From UBA5018 sp947463165 (GTDB taxonomy: Bacteria; Cyanobacteriota; Cyanobacteriia; PCC-6307; Cyanobiaceae): a DNA stretch of 64,000 nt. The notes beneath the pieces were generated by a model. That model had not been told where the DNA came from. It did not search any database and saw nothing but the letters and a program-made list of their open reading frames with translations. The DNA is taken from NCBI GenBank assembly GCA_943371245.1, contig CALRTY020000001.1:124001-188000 (forward strand), read 5' to 3'. A program made the translations under genes and the position numbers. Below are positions 41,975 through 50,517 of the stretch, one piece after another. How positions within the stretch are numbered: position 1 is the stretch's first letter; each line of letters begins with the position of its first letter.

Positions 41975-42973
41975 TTGACAGACTTCCTGCCTCTCTTCAT
42001 CGAGCAGCTTCAATCGCCAACCCTAGGCTTTCTGATCGGTGGCATCGTTGTTGCTGCGCTTGGCAGCCAGCTGGCCATTCCCGATTCGATCTACAAATTC
42101 ATCAGCTTCTTCTTGTTGATGAAGATTGGATTGACCGGAGGCATCGCAATCCGCAATTCAAACTTCTCCGAAATCATTCTCCCAGCTCTCGGAGCTGTAG
42201 GGATTGGCATTGTTATTGTATTGATTAGCCGTTACACCTTGGGGAAACTTCCAGGCATCAGCGTTCCCGACGCTGTTGCCACGGGTGGGTTGTTCGGTGC
42301 CGTGAGTGGTTCGACTCTGGCGGCTGTGCTGCCCCAGCTGGATTCCGCCAAAGTGCCCTACGAGGCCTGGACGGCAGCTCTCTACCCCTTCATGGACATC
42401 CCGGCCCTCGTTGCCGCGATCGTGATGGCCAGCCTTTATATCAGTAAGAAGACCGGCAACGCATCTGAAAAAGTTGAGATCTGGCCAATCATTAAAGAGA
42501 GCCTGCAGAGTTCGGCTGTCACGGCCATGCTCCTTGGCGTAGCTCTTGGCATCCTCACCAAACCAGAGCCTGTGTATGAAAGCTTCTTCAACCCTCTGTT
42601 CCGCGGCTTCCTTGCCGTTCTGATGATTATCATGGGGATGGAAGCTGCCCAGCGCATGAATGAGTTGCGCAAAGTAGCCCAGTGGTTTGCCATCTATGCT
42701 TTCATTGCTCCCATCGTGCACGGGTTCCTAGGTTTCGGCGTTGGCCTGATCCTGCACAAGCTCACCGGTTTCAGCATTGGAGGCTCGGTGGTGCTAGCGG
42801 TGATCGCGGCGTCGAGCTCTGACATCTCTGGCCCACCCACCCTTCGCGCTGGCATTCCTTCGGCGAATCCCTCGGCTTACATCGGCGCCTCCACGGCCAT
42901 CGGCACTCCAGTGGCGATCGCGATCTGCATCCCGCTCTTTATAGGGATTGCCGAAACGATGCTCGGCCGCTAG
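41975..42973 (+). CDS. sbtA: Sodium-dependent bicarbonate transporter SbtA
   Basis: 332 residues, about ten helices, TTG start. The inverted-repeat motifs of SbtA are present: GGLFGAVSGSTLAAVLPQLD near residue 108 and AASSSDISGPPTLRAGIPSA near 275. Imports bicarbonate with Na+ across the plasma membrane, high affinity. Followed after 36 bases by its regulator sbtB. Low-CO2 induction is known for the family; no operator is identifiable by eye. Confidence 0.95.
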   Translation: MTDFLPLFIEQLQSPTLGFLIGGIVVAALGSQLAIPDSIYKFISFFLLMKIGLTGGIAIRNSNFSEIILPALGAVGIGIVIVLISRYTLGKLPGISVPDAVATGGLFGAVSGSTLAAVLPQLDSAKVPYEAWTAALYPFMDIPALVAAIVMASLYISKKTGNASEKVEIWPIIKESLQSSAVTAMLLGVALGILTKPEPVYESFFNPLFRGFLAVLMIIMGMEAAQRMNELRKVAQWFAIYAFIAPIVHGFLGFGVGLILHKLTGFSIGGSVVLAVIAASSSDISGPPTLRAGIPSANPSAYIGASTAIGTPVAIAICIPLFIGIAETMLGR

Positions 42974-43009
42974 AAATTTCACCTCAACAATTATTCAGAG
43001 GCAAAATCA

Positions 43010-43324
43010 ATGAGTCAACAAGTCTGGAAATTGGTTATAGTTGCGGAGGAAATCCTCTCCAAAAAACTAACCAAGCTCATCAAGGCGGCCGGGGCCACCG
43101 GCTATACCGTCAATGCAGCTGGAGGGGAGGGGAGCCGCAACGTGCGCTCCACCGGCGAACCAAGCGTGTCGCACACCCTCTCCAATGTGAAGATCGAAGT
43201 GCTCACCGGCACCCGCGAATTGGCAGACAAGATCACCCGCGAGATCGAAGCCAAGTATTACGCAGACTTCTCGATCATCACTTACATCTATCAGGTAGAG
43301 GCACTGCGCGACCACAAATTCTGA
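43010..43324 (+). CDS. sbtB: PII-like regulator of SbtA
   Basis: 104 residues, ferredoxin-like PII fold (KLVIVAEEILSKKLTKLIKA, GYTVNAAGGEGSRNVRSTGE T-loop region, FSIITYIYQVEAL). Trimeric SbtB binds adenine nucleotides and gates SbtA. It lacks the C-terminal Cys-containing extension seen in some homologues. Co-transcribed with sbtA. Confidence 0.95.
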   Translation: MSQQVWKLVIVAEEILSKKLTKLIKAAGATGYTVNAAGGEGSRNVRSTGEPSVSHTLSNVKIEVLTGTRELADKITREIEAKYYADFSIITYIYQVEALRDHKF

Positions 43325-43408
43325 CGGGATCACCAGTCAGATACCTTTAGCGCGCCCCATTGAGCCTGAAGGCAGCTCCTGGGCAATGCAGTTGTTTTGT
43401 CCTTTGAC

Positions 43409-43458
43409 GCCCGCTTGTCTACTGTTTGCATGGGCGGGCATTTTCATTATTTTCTTTT
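43409..43458 (+). terminator. Probable terminator after sbtAB
   Basis: GCCCGC (43409-43414) pairs with GCGGGC (43434-43439); the downstream strand is T-rich (ATTTTCATTATTTTC). The 19-base loop makes it moderate. Confidence 0.5.
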
Positions 43459-43477
43459 CAATTCAACCATCCGCGAT

Positions 43478-43936
43478 ATGAAGTTTCTCAGCGACAATCA
43501 ATTTCTCGCGGGAATCCACAGTTACGAGCGACAACTCGCAAAGCTCCTAGCCTTGTTACTGGCTATTGTGATTGGATTTGCCGTATTCGAACTGGTTCTT
43601 GAATCCAGCATCAAAATTTCCCGATTTCAGACAGACTGGTTTGACGGCGGACTGATCAAACTGCTCGATCGACTTCTACAGATTTTTATCGCCTTGGAAG
43701 TTCTGCAAAATGTGACCGCATATCTCCGCGATCAGGTGGTGCAGATTGAGCTGGTGTTGCTCACGGCCATGACTGCTGTAGCCAGGAAAGTGATTGTGCT
43801 ACCGCCAGGCACGGAAAGCAAACCCCAACTCATGGCTGGATTTGGCGTGATTGTGGTGGGGCTGGCTGCGGCCTATTGGCTGGTCATACGGGTCAAGCAG
43901 CACCATCAACCTGCCTTATCCCAGCAAGGAAACTGA
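43478..43936 (+). CDS. PsiE-like membrane protein
   Basis: 152 residues from ATG 43478, four hydrophobic helices (LLALLLAIVIGFAVFELVL, FIALEVLQNVTAYLRDQ, LLTAMTAVARKVIV, GFGVIVVGLAAAYWLV). Pattern of the phosphate-starvation-inducible PsiE family, function unknown. May form a group with sbtAB, although a terminator-like hairpin lies between. Confidence 0.8.
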   Translation: MKFLSDNQFLAGIHSYERQLAKLLALLLAIVIGFAVFELVLESSIKISRFQTDWFDGGLIKLLDRLLQIFIALEVLQNVTAYLRDQVVQIELVLLTAMTAVARKVIVLPPGTESKPQLMAGFGVIVVGLAAAYWLVIRVKQHHQPALSQQGN

Positions 43937-44155
43937 CTAGTTCAGCCTTCCGCATTCCAGGCATTGGTCAGCTTTCCTGACGCCGGGGGCCTTGGCGAAG
44001 GCCACCTAAACAAAGGTGTGGTTTGCGGGTCCGATAACCACATGTTCGGCAGAATACATAACCCAAATCGGATTACCAGACCAGCCCTAAGCACGATTGA
44101 AGGCCAAAGTACAGAGTCTGACTAATCAGATCTTTCGAACAGTCTAATCAGGCGT
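43937..44155. repeat. Palindromic repeat module, copy C
   Basis: Imperfect palindrome GTGGTTTGCGGG...AACCAC at 44018-44041 followed by ATGTTCGGCAGAATAC and a tail matching 35428-35500. No gene recognised. Confidence 0.6.
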
Positions 44156-44310
44156 GCAGAGAAGCAATAGGGCAATAAAGGCAGAACGAAGGGTTGCTCG
44201 TCCAGGCCCCTCAACCCAGGACGAGACAAACCTCCGCCGTGCTCTTCTAATCGCAAAATAACTGGGGCTTGCAATTTTTGAACTGCCCATAAGTGTCTTG
44301 GACAATGTCA
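44156..44310. repeat. Dispersed about 150-bp repeat, copy 3
   Basis: Opens GCAGAGAAGCAATAGGGCAA; closest to copy 2 at 39044. Lies just downstream of exported-protein paralogue 2, as copy 1 does for paralogue 1. Confidence 0.7.
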
Positions 44311-44380
44311 ATAACTTATTAGTCAGTCAGAGCCTATCCAGCTCGCCTACGATAACCCTTGCCCTCGAAGATTGGGAGTC

Positions 44381-45157
44381 TCAGGGATAAAGCTTTCTTG
44401 CATTTACGATATAAATATCATTGCCAACAGAGGGGGAATAGGTGAATGGACCATCTTGAGCTGGCTGCTGAAGCTCCTGAGGAAGCAATGGCCAAATATT
44501 GGTGAAGTCTACGCTGACATTCTTTGTTCTTCCATCCACAATGATCCCAGTGCTGCTGGGCTTGCAGTTTAACTGAATAATTTTTTCCGCCGCATCCTTC
44601 TGCACATCCTTGTTTGAAGTTACATATACTAGATAGTCTTTGCTCCATGTATCTGCTTGTTTATCTGCAGCTTCGATCGTATCAAAAAAAGCAATTTGTG
44701 TCTGCTCGATTTCAATCGGGCAGCTATTTGGCACCTGCTTGCCGGCTACAACGGAGTAAAGCTTGCTCTTAGTTAGATTACCATTCGAGTCCAATGTGAT
44801 AGGACCATCAAAGTAAATTCTTGTGTTGGTTTTAGGAATCGTTGGAACAGACTGGGTAAAGTCTAGATCTGCGATTTGAAAACTGCCATCTCCTAGCTTC
44901 GCAGGTGTAAGGTCACTTACATTTAACGGAACGGCAACATTATATCCTAGATTTTTAAGTGTTTTTACTTTGCCGGCCTGCAATTCAGGGCTGGTCGAAA
45001 AACTAGTAAGGCCCAAATCCAACTCTGCCGCAGCTGCCGATCCCGGTAGCCCCAGCGAGGCTGCCACCAAAAAAGTTGCGATAAAAATTGCAGCAAAAAA
45101 ACGAGAAAGTCCCGGAAGAAATCGAGAGACTGAGGACGTGTAGAGCGCTTGTTTCAT
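44381..45157 (-). CDS. Exported protein of unknown function, paralogue 2
   Basis: 258 residues from ATG 45157. Signal peptide-like FIATFLVAASLGLPGSAAAA, then a mature domain colinear with paralogue 1 (LNVSDLTPAKLGDGSFQIAD identical; YLVYVTSNKDVQKDAAEKII; NDIYIVNARKLYP). The two paralogues share two conserved Cys (CPIEIEQ and LNCKPSS here), possibly a disulfide. Function unknown. Confidence 0.8.
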   Translation of the reverse strand: MKQALYTSSVSRFLPGLSRFFAAIFIATFLVAASLGLPGSAAAAELDLGLTSFSTSPELQAGKVKTLKNLGYNVAVPLNVSDLTPAKLGDGSFQIADLDFTQSVPTIPKTNTRIYFDGPITLDSNGNLTKSKLYSVVAGKQVPNSCPIEIEQTQIAFFDTIEAADKQADTWSKDYLVYVTSNKDVQKDAAEKIIQLNCKPSSTGIIVDGRTKNVSVDFTNIWPLLPQELQQPAQDGPFTYSPSVGNDIYIVNARKLYP

Positions 45158-45948
45158 AGTAAGATTAGGTGAATTGTGGAGTGCAGGAGTAAAATATTGT
45201 GATCCAATGACGCCAAAGCGTTTGGATCCTCACAAGAACTCCAGCACCTAAAATCGTTGCATACCAGGCAAGTCTCGGCCAACGCCAATGGGAAAAGTTT
45301 ACACATTATCACACGCTTCTTGAATACAAGTCCTCATTGCACGACCAAAGCAGGGCTTTGTTTATAGGATTCTAGCTCGATTAATTTGAGAAATAATGCG
45401 TCTTCGCCATACACAAGTGCGAATGGTGCTGAAAAGCATGGGGTGAGCTCTCAGATTCTCAACCTGTGCTTAGCTACAGAGTGGGACTGCCAAGGACTGA
45501 TTAGACCTGGATTCCCGAATTGAGTTAGCTTATCATGCACTTACCAAAATCGTCACATTGGCAACCCAGCTATTCACAAAACGTTAAATATGTAGATTAT
45601 GCATAGCAAATCTTTGCCGAAGGCGCCATGGAAACTTCGTTTCATGGAGTTTGTACTTCCATGCATGGCTGGCTGGCGACAGCTGGCGGCTAGGGCGTTG
45701 CCCTTTGTTCTTAATTATAGCTAACGACGCCATGCCGCTGGCATTAGCCAGTAATTGATTTGCAACTATGAATGTATATTCCAGTGAATTTGGCATTAGC
45801 TTTAGATTTGCTATTGCAATTTACGAGGTATAAATTTTGCATGGCCCTTTGCTCGCTAGCGATAAATTCTGTAAAGCTCATGCGGCTGTAATTTCAAAGG
45901 CTTACCTGCATGGCAGCAGGCTGCAAATTAGCGACAAAAGCTGCTGAT
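45158..45948. other. Spacer between DUF4334 copy 2 and exported paralogue 2
   Basis: 791 AT-rich bases. The part nearest paralogue 2 aligns with the upstream DNA of paralogue 1, so the duplication included the promoter region. No convincing gene; a short open frame at 45584-45796 resembles nothing known. Confidence 0.5.
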
Positions 45949-46581
45949 TTAAGTATTATCGCCCCCTTCCCGGCGCAACAAAAAGAAAAAAGGTTGCTGC
46001 ATGCCCTTGAGGTCCATCACACCCAGCAAACTATTTTCATCGAGGCGTCGAAAGCAGTCCACGATTGGCGCGTGGTCGTAGATCATCGCGGCGCTGTCTT
46101 GGCCCCGGTGACGCGTAATTCTGAGCCGGGCCCGGGAGTGGCGGGTGGCCAGCAGCGGCATCAGCAGTTGAAACAGGCGGCCCACCAGCGGATTGCCCAG
46201 GGGCTTCGCCAGAAACGGCTGGCTTAGCAGCCAGTTGAGGCCGGGCGTGAGCAGCCGCGGCTCCAAGCTGATTAAGTCGCCATTGCGGCGGCGAAACACC
46301 AGCGGATGCACCTGGTCGTCGCTTTCAAAACGTTTACCATGCCAATGGCAGTTTTCCAAGAGCCCATCAAAGGGATGGCCGCTGGCCAGGCTGCTGCCCC
46401 GCCAGCTGCCGAGCAGCTGAGACGTATCCACCGCTGCCAATCGATCGAAGAGCGCCAGGGCGGCAGCTGTATCAATGGGGCCGGCGGGCAATAGCGCTGA
46501 GGGGGGCAACTGAGCTCCAACAGTTTGTGTGGCTTTGATATCTGAAGCAACAGCTTCTGGGGCAGTCACATCTAACTCCAT
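45949..46581 (-). CDS. GXWXG/DUF4334 family protein, copy 2
   Basis: 210 residues; near-identical to copy 1 from LPAGPIDTAAALALFDRLA onward, with a different N-terminal about 25 residues. Function unknown. Follows its DUF3148-type partner after 3 bases, so co-translation is likely. With copy 1 it forms direct repeats about 6.7 kb apart. Confidence 0.85.
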   Translation of the reverse strand: MELDVTAPEAVASDIKATQTVGAQLPPSALLPAGPIDTAAALALFDRLAAVDTSQLLGSWRGSSLASGHPFDGLLENCHWHGKRFESDDQVHPLVFRRRNGDLISLEPRLLTPGLNWLLSQPFLAKPLGNPLVGRLFQLLMPLLATRHSRARLRITRHRGQDSAAMIYDHAPIVDCFRRLDENSLLGVMDLKGMQQPFFFLLRREGGDNT

Positions 46582-46584
46582 TGC

Positions 46585-47181
46585 CTAGCTCTCTGCTGAT
46601 CCAGCCAGTTCCAGATTGGCGGCGGCCAGCAGGAAGGTGCCGCGACGGAAGCGCACCGCCCTTTGCTGCAAAGGCTTGATAGCCACCACTTGGCCAACCT
46701 CCTGGGCATCGATTAGATCCGGGGGCCGCAGCATCGGCATCGGATCAGCAGTTTTCAGGTAAGGGAGGCGTTGGCGCAGGCGCACGGCAGCGCCCACCAG
46801 AGGAAAATCGGGTAGTGATTCTAAGGAGTTAGAAGCTGAAGAATCCGAGGAGTTGACAGCTGAATAACTGGAATCTGATGCACTGGAATCTGATGAACTG
46901 ATATCAGATGCACTGATATCTGAGCCGCTGCCGCTCAAGCCGCTGGTGGGCGAGCTGCTGCTAAGCGCGGAGTCGACATCGGCGTCACTGGTCTCAAGCG
47001 GTCTGGCCTCCAGCGGGCTGGCCTCCGGGGCGCTGCTAGCCGCTGGGTTCAGTTCATCTTGGCTGGGATCCATAAGCGGGCTGCTAGCTGCGTCACCAAA
47101 TTCTGATGGGCTGGGATCCATAAGCGGGCTGCTAGCCGCGTCACTAAATTCTGCTGAGCTGGGGTCCATGCTGTTCATCAT
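46585..47181 (-). CDS. DUF3148-type protein with expanded repeat-rich N-terminus, copy 2
   Basis: Up to 198 residues from ATG 47181 (others at 47178 and 47169). The C-terminal about 75 residues (VGAAVRLRQRLPYLKTADPM, RPPDLIDAQEVGQVVAIKPL, RFRRGTFLLAA) match a small SH3-like cyanobacterial family recalled as DUF3148. The N-terminal about 120 residues are Ser/Asp/Ala-rich and built of repeats: a 16-residue unit (SSPLMDPSPSEFGDAA type; DNA copies at 47062, 47110, 47158) and shorter SSDSSAS units. Confidence 0.7.
   Translation of the reverse strand: MMNSMDPSSAEFSDAASSPLMDPSPSEFGDAASSPLMDPSQDELNPAASSAPEASPLEARPLETSDADVDSALSSSSPTSGLSGSGSDISASDISSSDSSASDSSYSAVNSSDSSASNSLESLPDFPLVGAAVRLRQRLPYLKTADPMPMLRPPDLIDAQEVGQVVAIKPLQQRAVRFRRGTFLLAAANLELAGSAES
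47062..47169. repeat. 48-nt coding tandem repeat
   Basis: GCTGGGATCCATAAGCGGG recurs at 47062 and 47110 with exact 48-base spacing, and a third divergent copy starts at 47158. The two full units are over 90 percent identical. Confidence 0.85.
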
Positions 47182-47240
47182 CCCAGCCCCGGGCCGCAGC
47201 TGGCACCGGAACAGCGCAGACTGTTCACCAGCGATCCCCG

Positions 47241-47822
47241 GTGCCTTTGCGGGCCCTTGCCACCTCAAGCGGCGCCATCGCCGGCCTGCTGCTGATCCTG
47301 GCGGGCAGCCTGGTGCAGGCCGGCTTCCCCATGGCCGGCGTTGGCCATGGCCTGCGGGTGGTGAGCCTGCCGATCAACCTGCAGGTGCCGGGTCTGCTGC
47401 TCACCGCCCTGGTCTGCGGGCCCCGCAGCGCCATGCTGGCCGCCGTGGCCTACCTCAGCCTGGGTTTGTTTCAACTGCCGGTGTTTCAAGGCGGCGGTGG
47501 GGCTGCCTACCTGCTCGACCCCAGTTTTGGCTACCTGGCGGGCTTCCTGCCGGCCGCCTGGCTCAGCGGCAAACTGGCTCGCCAAAGCGGCATGAACAAC
47601 CTGCTCAGCCTGGCCGCCGCCGCCGCCATCGGCCTGCTGGCCCTACAGCTCTGCGGCATCGCCAACCTGTTACTGGGGGCCATGGCCGGTCGCTGGGCAG
47701 GCAATTTGGGCGGCCTGCTGTTCCACTATTCCCTCGCACCCCTGCTGCCCCAACTGCTGCTCTGTTGCGCCGTGGCAGTGCTGGCCCTCGGTTTGCGCCG
47801 TTTGCTGCTGATCGAATCGTGA
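47241..47822 (+). CDS. bioY: BioY biotin transporter substrate-binding subunit
   Basis: 193 residues, six helices, BioY signatures LPINLQVPGLLLTALVCGPR, AYLSLGLFQLPVFQGGGGAA, PSFGYLAGFLPAAWLSGKL. ECF-type S-component that imports biotin, using shared or solo energising modules. GTG start 47241. Its stop overlaps lspA. Confidence 0.92.
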   Translation: MPLRALATSSGAIAGLLLILAGSLVQAGFPMAGVGHGLRVVSLPINLQVPGLLLTALVCGPRSAMLAAVAYLSLGLFQLPVFQGGGGAAYLLDPSFGYLAGFLPAAWLSGKLARQSGMNNLLSLAAAAAIGLLALQLCGIANLLLGAMAGRWAGNLGGLLFHYSLAPLLPQLLLCCAVAVLALGLRRLLLIES

Positions 47823-48328
47823 AGCGCTCCCCCCCCAATCCCAGCGGCCAGCTCAACCTGCGCTCGCTGATCTATGGCCTCGCCGCAGCGGTGGTGGTTT
47901 TGGATCAACTCAGCAAGGCCTGGGCCCGCCAGGCGCTGGTGGCCGGCCCGCGCCAGCTGTTGCCTGGGCTGCTCGATCTGCACCTCACCAGAAACACCGG
48001 CGCCGCCTTCAGCCTGTTCACCAATTCGGCTGCGGGGCTGGGGCTGGTGAGTTTGCTGGTGGTGCTGGTAACCATCGGCTGGATTCAGCGCCAGTCGCCC
48101 CCCCTACCCCTCTACCGCACCCTGGCGGTTGGCTTTCTGCTGGGCGGCGCCAGCGGCAATGGCATCGATCGCTGGACCAGCGGCGCCGTGGTGGACTTTC
48201 TCGCCCTGGTGCCGATCAACTTTCCAGTGTTCAACCTGGCCGATGTGGCGATCAATTTGGCGGTGCTCTGCTTCGCTATCGACTTAGCTATCGACCTATC
48301 GGCCGGCCATGGTGATCGCCGCCCTTGA
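47819..48328 (+). CDS. lspA: Lipoprotein signal peptidase
   Basis: 169 residues from GTG 47819, overlapping the bioY stop (GTGA). Four helices; VVVLDQLSKAWA, LTRNTGAAFSLF, GGASGNGIDRW, and the catalytic aspartates in GAVVDFLAL and FNLADVAINLAV. Cleaves prolipoprotein signal peptides in the membrane. Confidence 0.94.
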   Translation: MKRSPPNPSGQLNLRSLIYGLAAAVVVLDQLSKAWARQALVAGPRQLLPGLLDLHLTRNTGAAFSLFTNSAAGLGLVSLLVVLVTIGWIQRQSPPLPLYRTLAVGFLLGGASGNGIDRWTSGAVVDFLALVPINFPVFNLADVAINLAVLCFAIDLAIDLSAGHGDRRP

Positions 48329-50498
48329 CCCCTGGCGCCAGCGGTTGCGGCGGCTATGGCGTGATTTCACTGAGCCGGGCCAGGCCCAGTTGCTGTTGCA
48401 CCAGCCCGGCCAGCCCAGCCGCAGCATCGCCCTGCATGGCGGCGTCTATCGCCTCGGCCGCCAGACCGACTGCGAAATCCCCATCGACCACCAGGCCGTC
48501 AGCCGCCAGCATGCCCTGCTGGAGCAGCGCGGTCAGCACTGGCTGCTCAGCGACAGCGGCTCCACCAATGGTTTGTGGTGGCAGGGCCGGCGGCTGCGGG
48601 AACTGCTGCTGGCCGATGGCGATCGGGTGCGCCTGGGCCCAAACCAGCAGGGCGGCATGCCGGAACTGGAGTTTCGGCGCCGCCCCCAACCGCAATCGCG
48701 ACGGCTGGGCCGCGCCGCCAGCCTGGCCCTGGCGGCCGGGGCCGCTGGCGGCGTGCTGCTGCTGGGTCTATCGCTGCTGCAGTCGCCGATTCGCGGCAGC
48801 CTGGCCTCGGTGCGGGGCCCGCTGGTGCTGTTCGACCGCCAGGGCAAACCAATCAATTCCGCCGATGCCCTCGACCATCGCGAACCCGGCTCCCTAAGCC
48901 ACTACCCGGCGGTGCTGATCGATGCGCTGCTCTCCAGTGAAGACAGCCGCTTCTGGTGGCATCCAGGCGTGGATCCGGTGGGCACCGGCCGCGCCCTGCT
49001 CACCAACCTGGTGGGAGGCCGGGTGTTGGAGGGCGGCAGCACCCTCACCCAGCAGCTGGCCCGCAGCCTCTATCCAGAGGAGGTGGGCCAGGGGGAAACC
49101 CTGGAGCGCAAGTGGCGGGAATTGCTGGTGGCGCTGCAATTGGAAGCTCGTTTCAGCAAGCGCGACCTGCTGCTCAGCTATCTGAACCGCGTTTATCTCG
49201 GCTCGGGCTGGGGTTTTGAGGATGCCTCCCGCCACTACTACGGCAAGTCCGCCAGCCGGCTGAATCTGCCAGAAGCGGCCCTGCTGGTGGGGCTGCTGCC
49301 CTCCCCCAACGGCTACGACCCCTGCTTCGATTCAGCGGCCGCCCTGGAGGCCCGCAACCGGGTGCTCAACAAAATGGTGGACAACGGCATGATCAGCGCC
49401 GATCGCGGCCGCGCCGCCCGCCGCAGCCCGATCCAACTCTCCCCCCAGGCCTGCAAGGCCAGCCAACAGCGCAGCAGCGCCCCTTTCTATAGCGATCAAG
49501 TGCGTCGCGATCTGGAACGGCTGGTGGGCCGTGAGGTGGCCATGGAGGGCAACTTCTTGATCGACACCCAGCTCAACCGCGGCCTCCAGGAAACAGTGGA
49601 GCGCCAGTTGCGCCAGCGGCTCGCCAGCAGTGCCGGCCTGAAGCTGAGCGAGGGGGCGGCGGTGGTGCTCGATTCCAGAACCGGCGGCATCCTGGCGATC
49701 GCCGGTGGTCGCGACTACCGCCAGAGCCAGTTCAACCGCGCCTCGATGGCCCTGCGCCAACCCGGCAGCACCTTCAAACTGTTCACCTATTTGACGGCCC
49801 TGGAGCGGGGGCTGCGGCCATCAGACACGGTGAACTGCGCCCCCCTGGGCTGGGGCGGCCAGCAGTACAGCAGCAATTGCGGTGGCAGCCTCAGCCTCAG
49901 CAGCGCCTTTGCCCAGAGCAGCAACACCGCCGCCCTGCGCCTGGCCCGGCGGGTGGGCCTGGAGAGCGTGGTGCGCAAGGCCAGGGATCTGGGCATCAGC
50001 TCCCCCCTGGCGGCGGTGCCAGGGCTGGCGCTGGGCCAGAGCGAGGTGACTCTGCTGGAGCTCACCGGCGCCTACGCCGCCGTGGCCAATGACGGCGTCT
50101 GGCATGCCCCCAGCAGCATCCGCCAACTCACCGATGCCGAATCCTGCAAAGGCCTCGACCCCGCCAGCTGCCGCCAGCGGGCCGCCGCCAGCCATCTGAA
50201 TGCCAACCCCGGCCGGCGGGTAATCAGTGAGGCCAACGCCAAATCGATGCAGCAGTTGCTGCGGGGAGTAGTGCGCAACGGCACCGGCCAGGCCGCCTAC
50301 CTGGGCGGCGAGGAGGGCGGCAAAACCGGCACCACCAACAACGGCCGCGACCTGCTGTTCATCGGCTACGAACCCCGACGCCACTGGGTGCTGGGCATTT
50401 GGCTGGGCAACGACGACAACAGTCCCAGCCTGGCCAGCAGCGCCATGGCCGCCGCCCTCTGGAGCGACATCATCCGCTCCGCCCCAGCCGGCCCATGA
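48309..50498 (+). CDS. FHA-domain class A penicillin-binding protein
   Basis: 729 residues. FHA domain (about 40-105: YRLGRQTDCEIPIDHQAVSR, SDSGSTNG), one transmembrane helix (about 138-158), glycosyltransferase 51 domain with catalytic Glu in SSEDSRFWWHPGVDP and GGSTLTQQLA, and transpeptidase domain with STFK, SSN and KTGTTN. Builds peptidoglycan in the periplasm; the FHA domain suggests control by Ser/Thr phosphorylation. Overlaps lspA by 20 bases from ATG 48309. Confidence 0.93.
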   Translation: MVIAALDPWRQRLRRLWRDFTEPGQAQLLLHQPGQPSRSIALHGGVYRLGRQTDCEIPIDHQAVSRQHALLEQRGQHWLLSDSGSTNGLWWQGRRLRELLLADGDRVRLGPNQQGGMPELEFRRRPQPQSRRLGRAASLALAAGAAGGVLLLGLSLLQSPIRGSLASVRGPLVLFDRQGKPINSADALDHREPGSLSHYPAVLIDALLSSEDSRFWWHPGVDPVGTGRALLTNLVGGRVLEGGSTLTQQLARSLYPEEVGQGETLERKWRELLVALQLEARFSKRDLLLSYLNRVYLGSGWGFEDASRHYYGKSASRLNLPEAALLVGLLPSPNGYDPCFDSAAALEARNRVLNKMVDNGMISADRGRAARRSPIQLSPQACKASQQRSSAPFYSDQVRRDLERLVGREVAMEGNFLIDTQLNRGLQETVERQLRQRLASSAGLKLSEGAAVVLDSRTGGILAIAGGRDYRQSQFNRASMALRQPGSTFKLFTYLTALERGLRPSDTVNCAPLGWGGQQYSSNCGGSLSLSSAFAQSSNTAALRLARRVGLESVVRKARDLGISSPLAAVPGLALGQSEVTLLELTGAYAAVANDGVWHAPSSIRQLTDAESCKGLDPASCRQRAAASHLNANPGRRVISEANAKSMQQLLRGVVRNGTGQAAYLGGEEGGKTGTTNNGRDLLFIGYEPRRHWVLGIWLGNDDNSPSLASSAMAAALWSDIIRSAPAGP

Positions 50499-50517
50499 AC
50501 TCTGCCGGCGCCAGCCC

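Noticed and set aside
46946..47818. Long upstream extension of the lspA frame
   Set aside because: Runs in another frame through bioY and the DUF3148-type gene; lspA starts naturally at the GTGA overlap with bioY.
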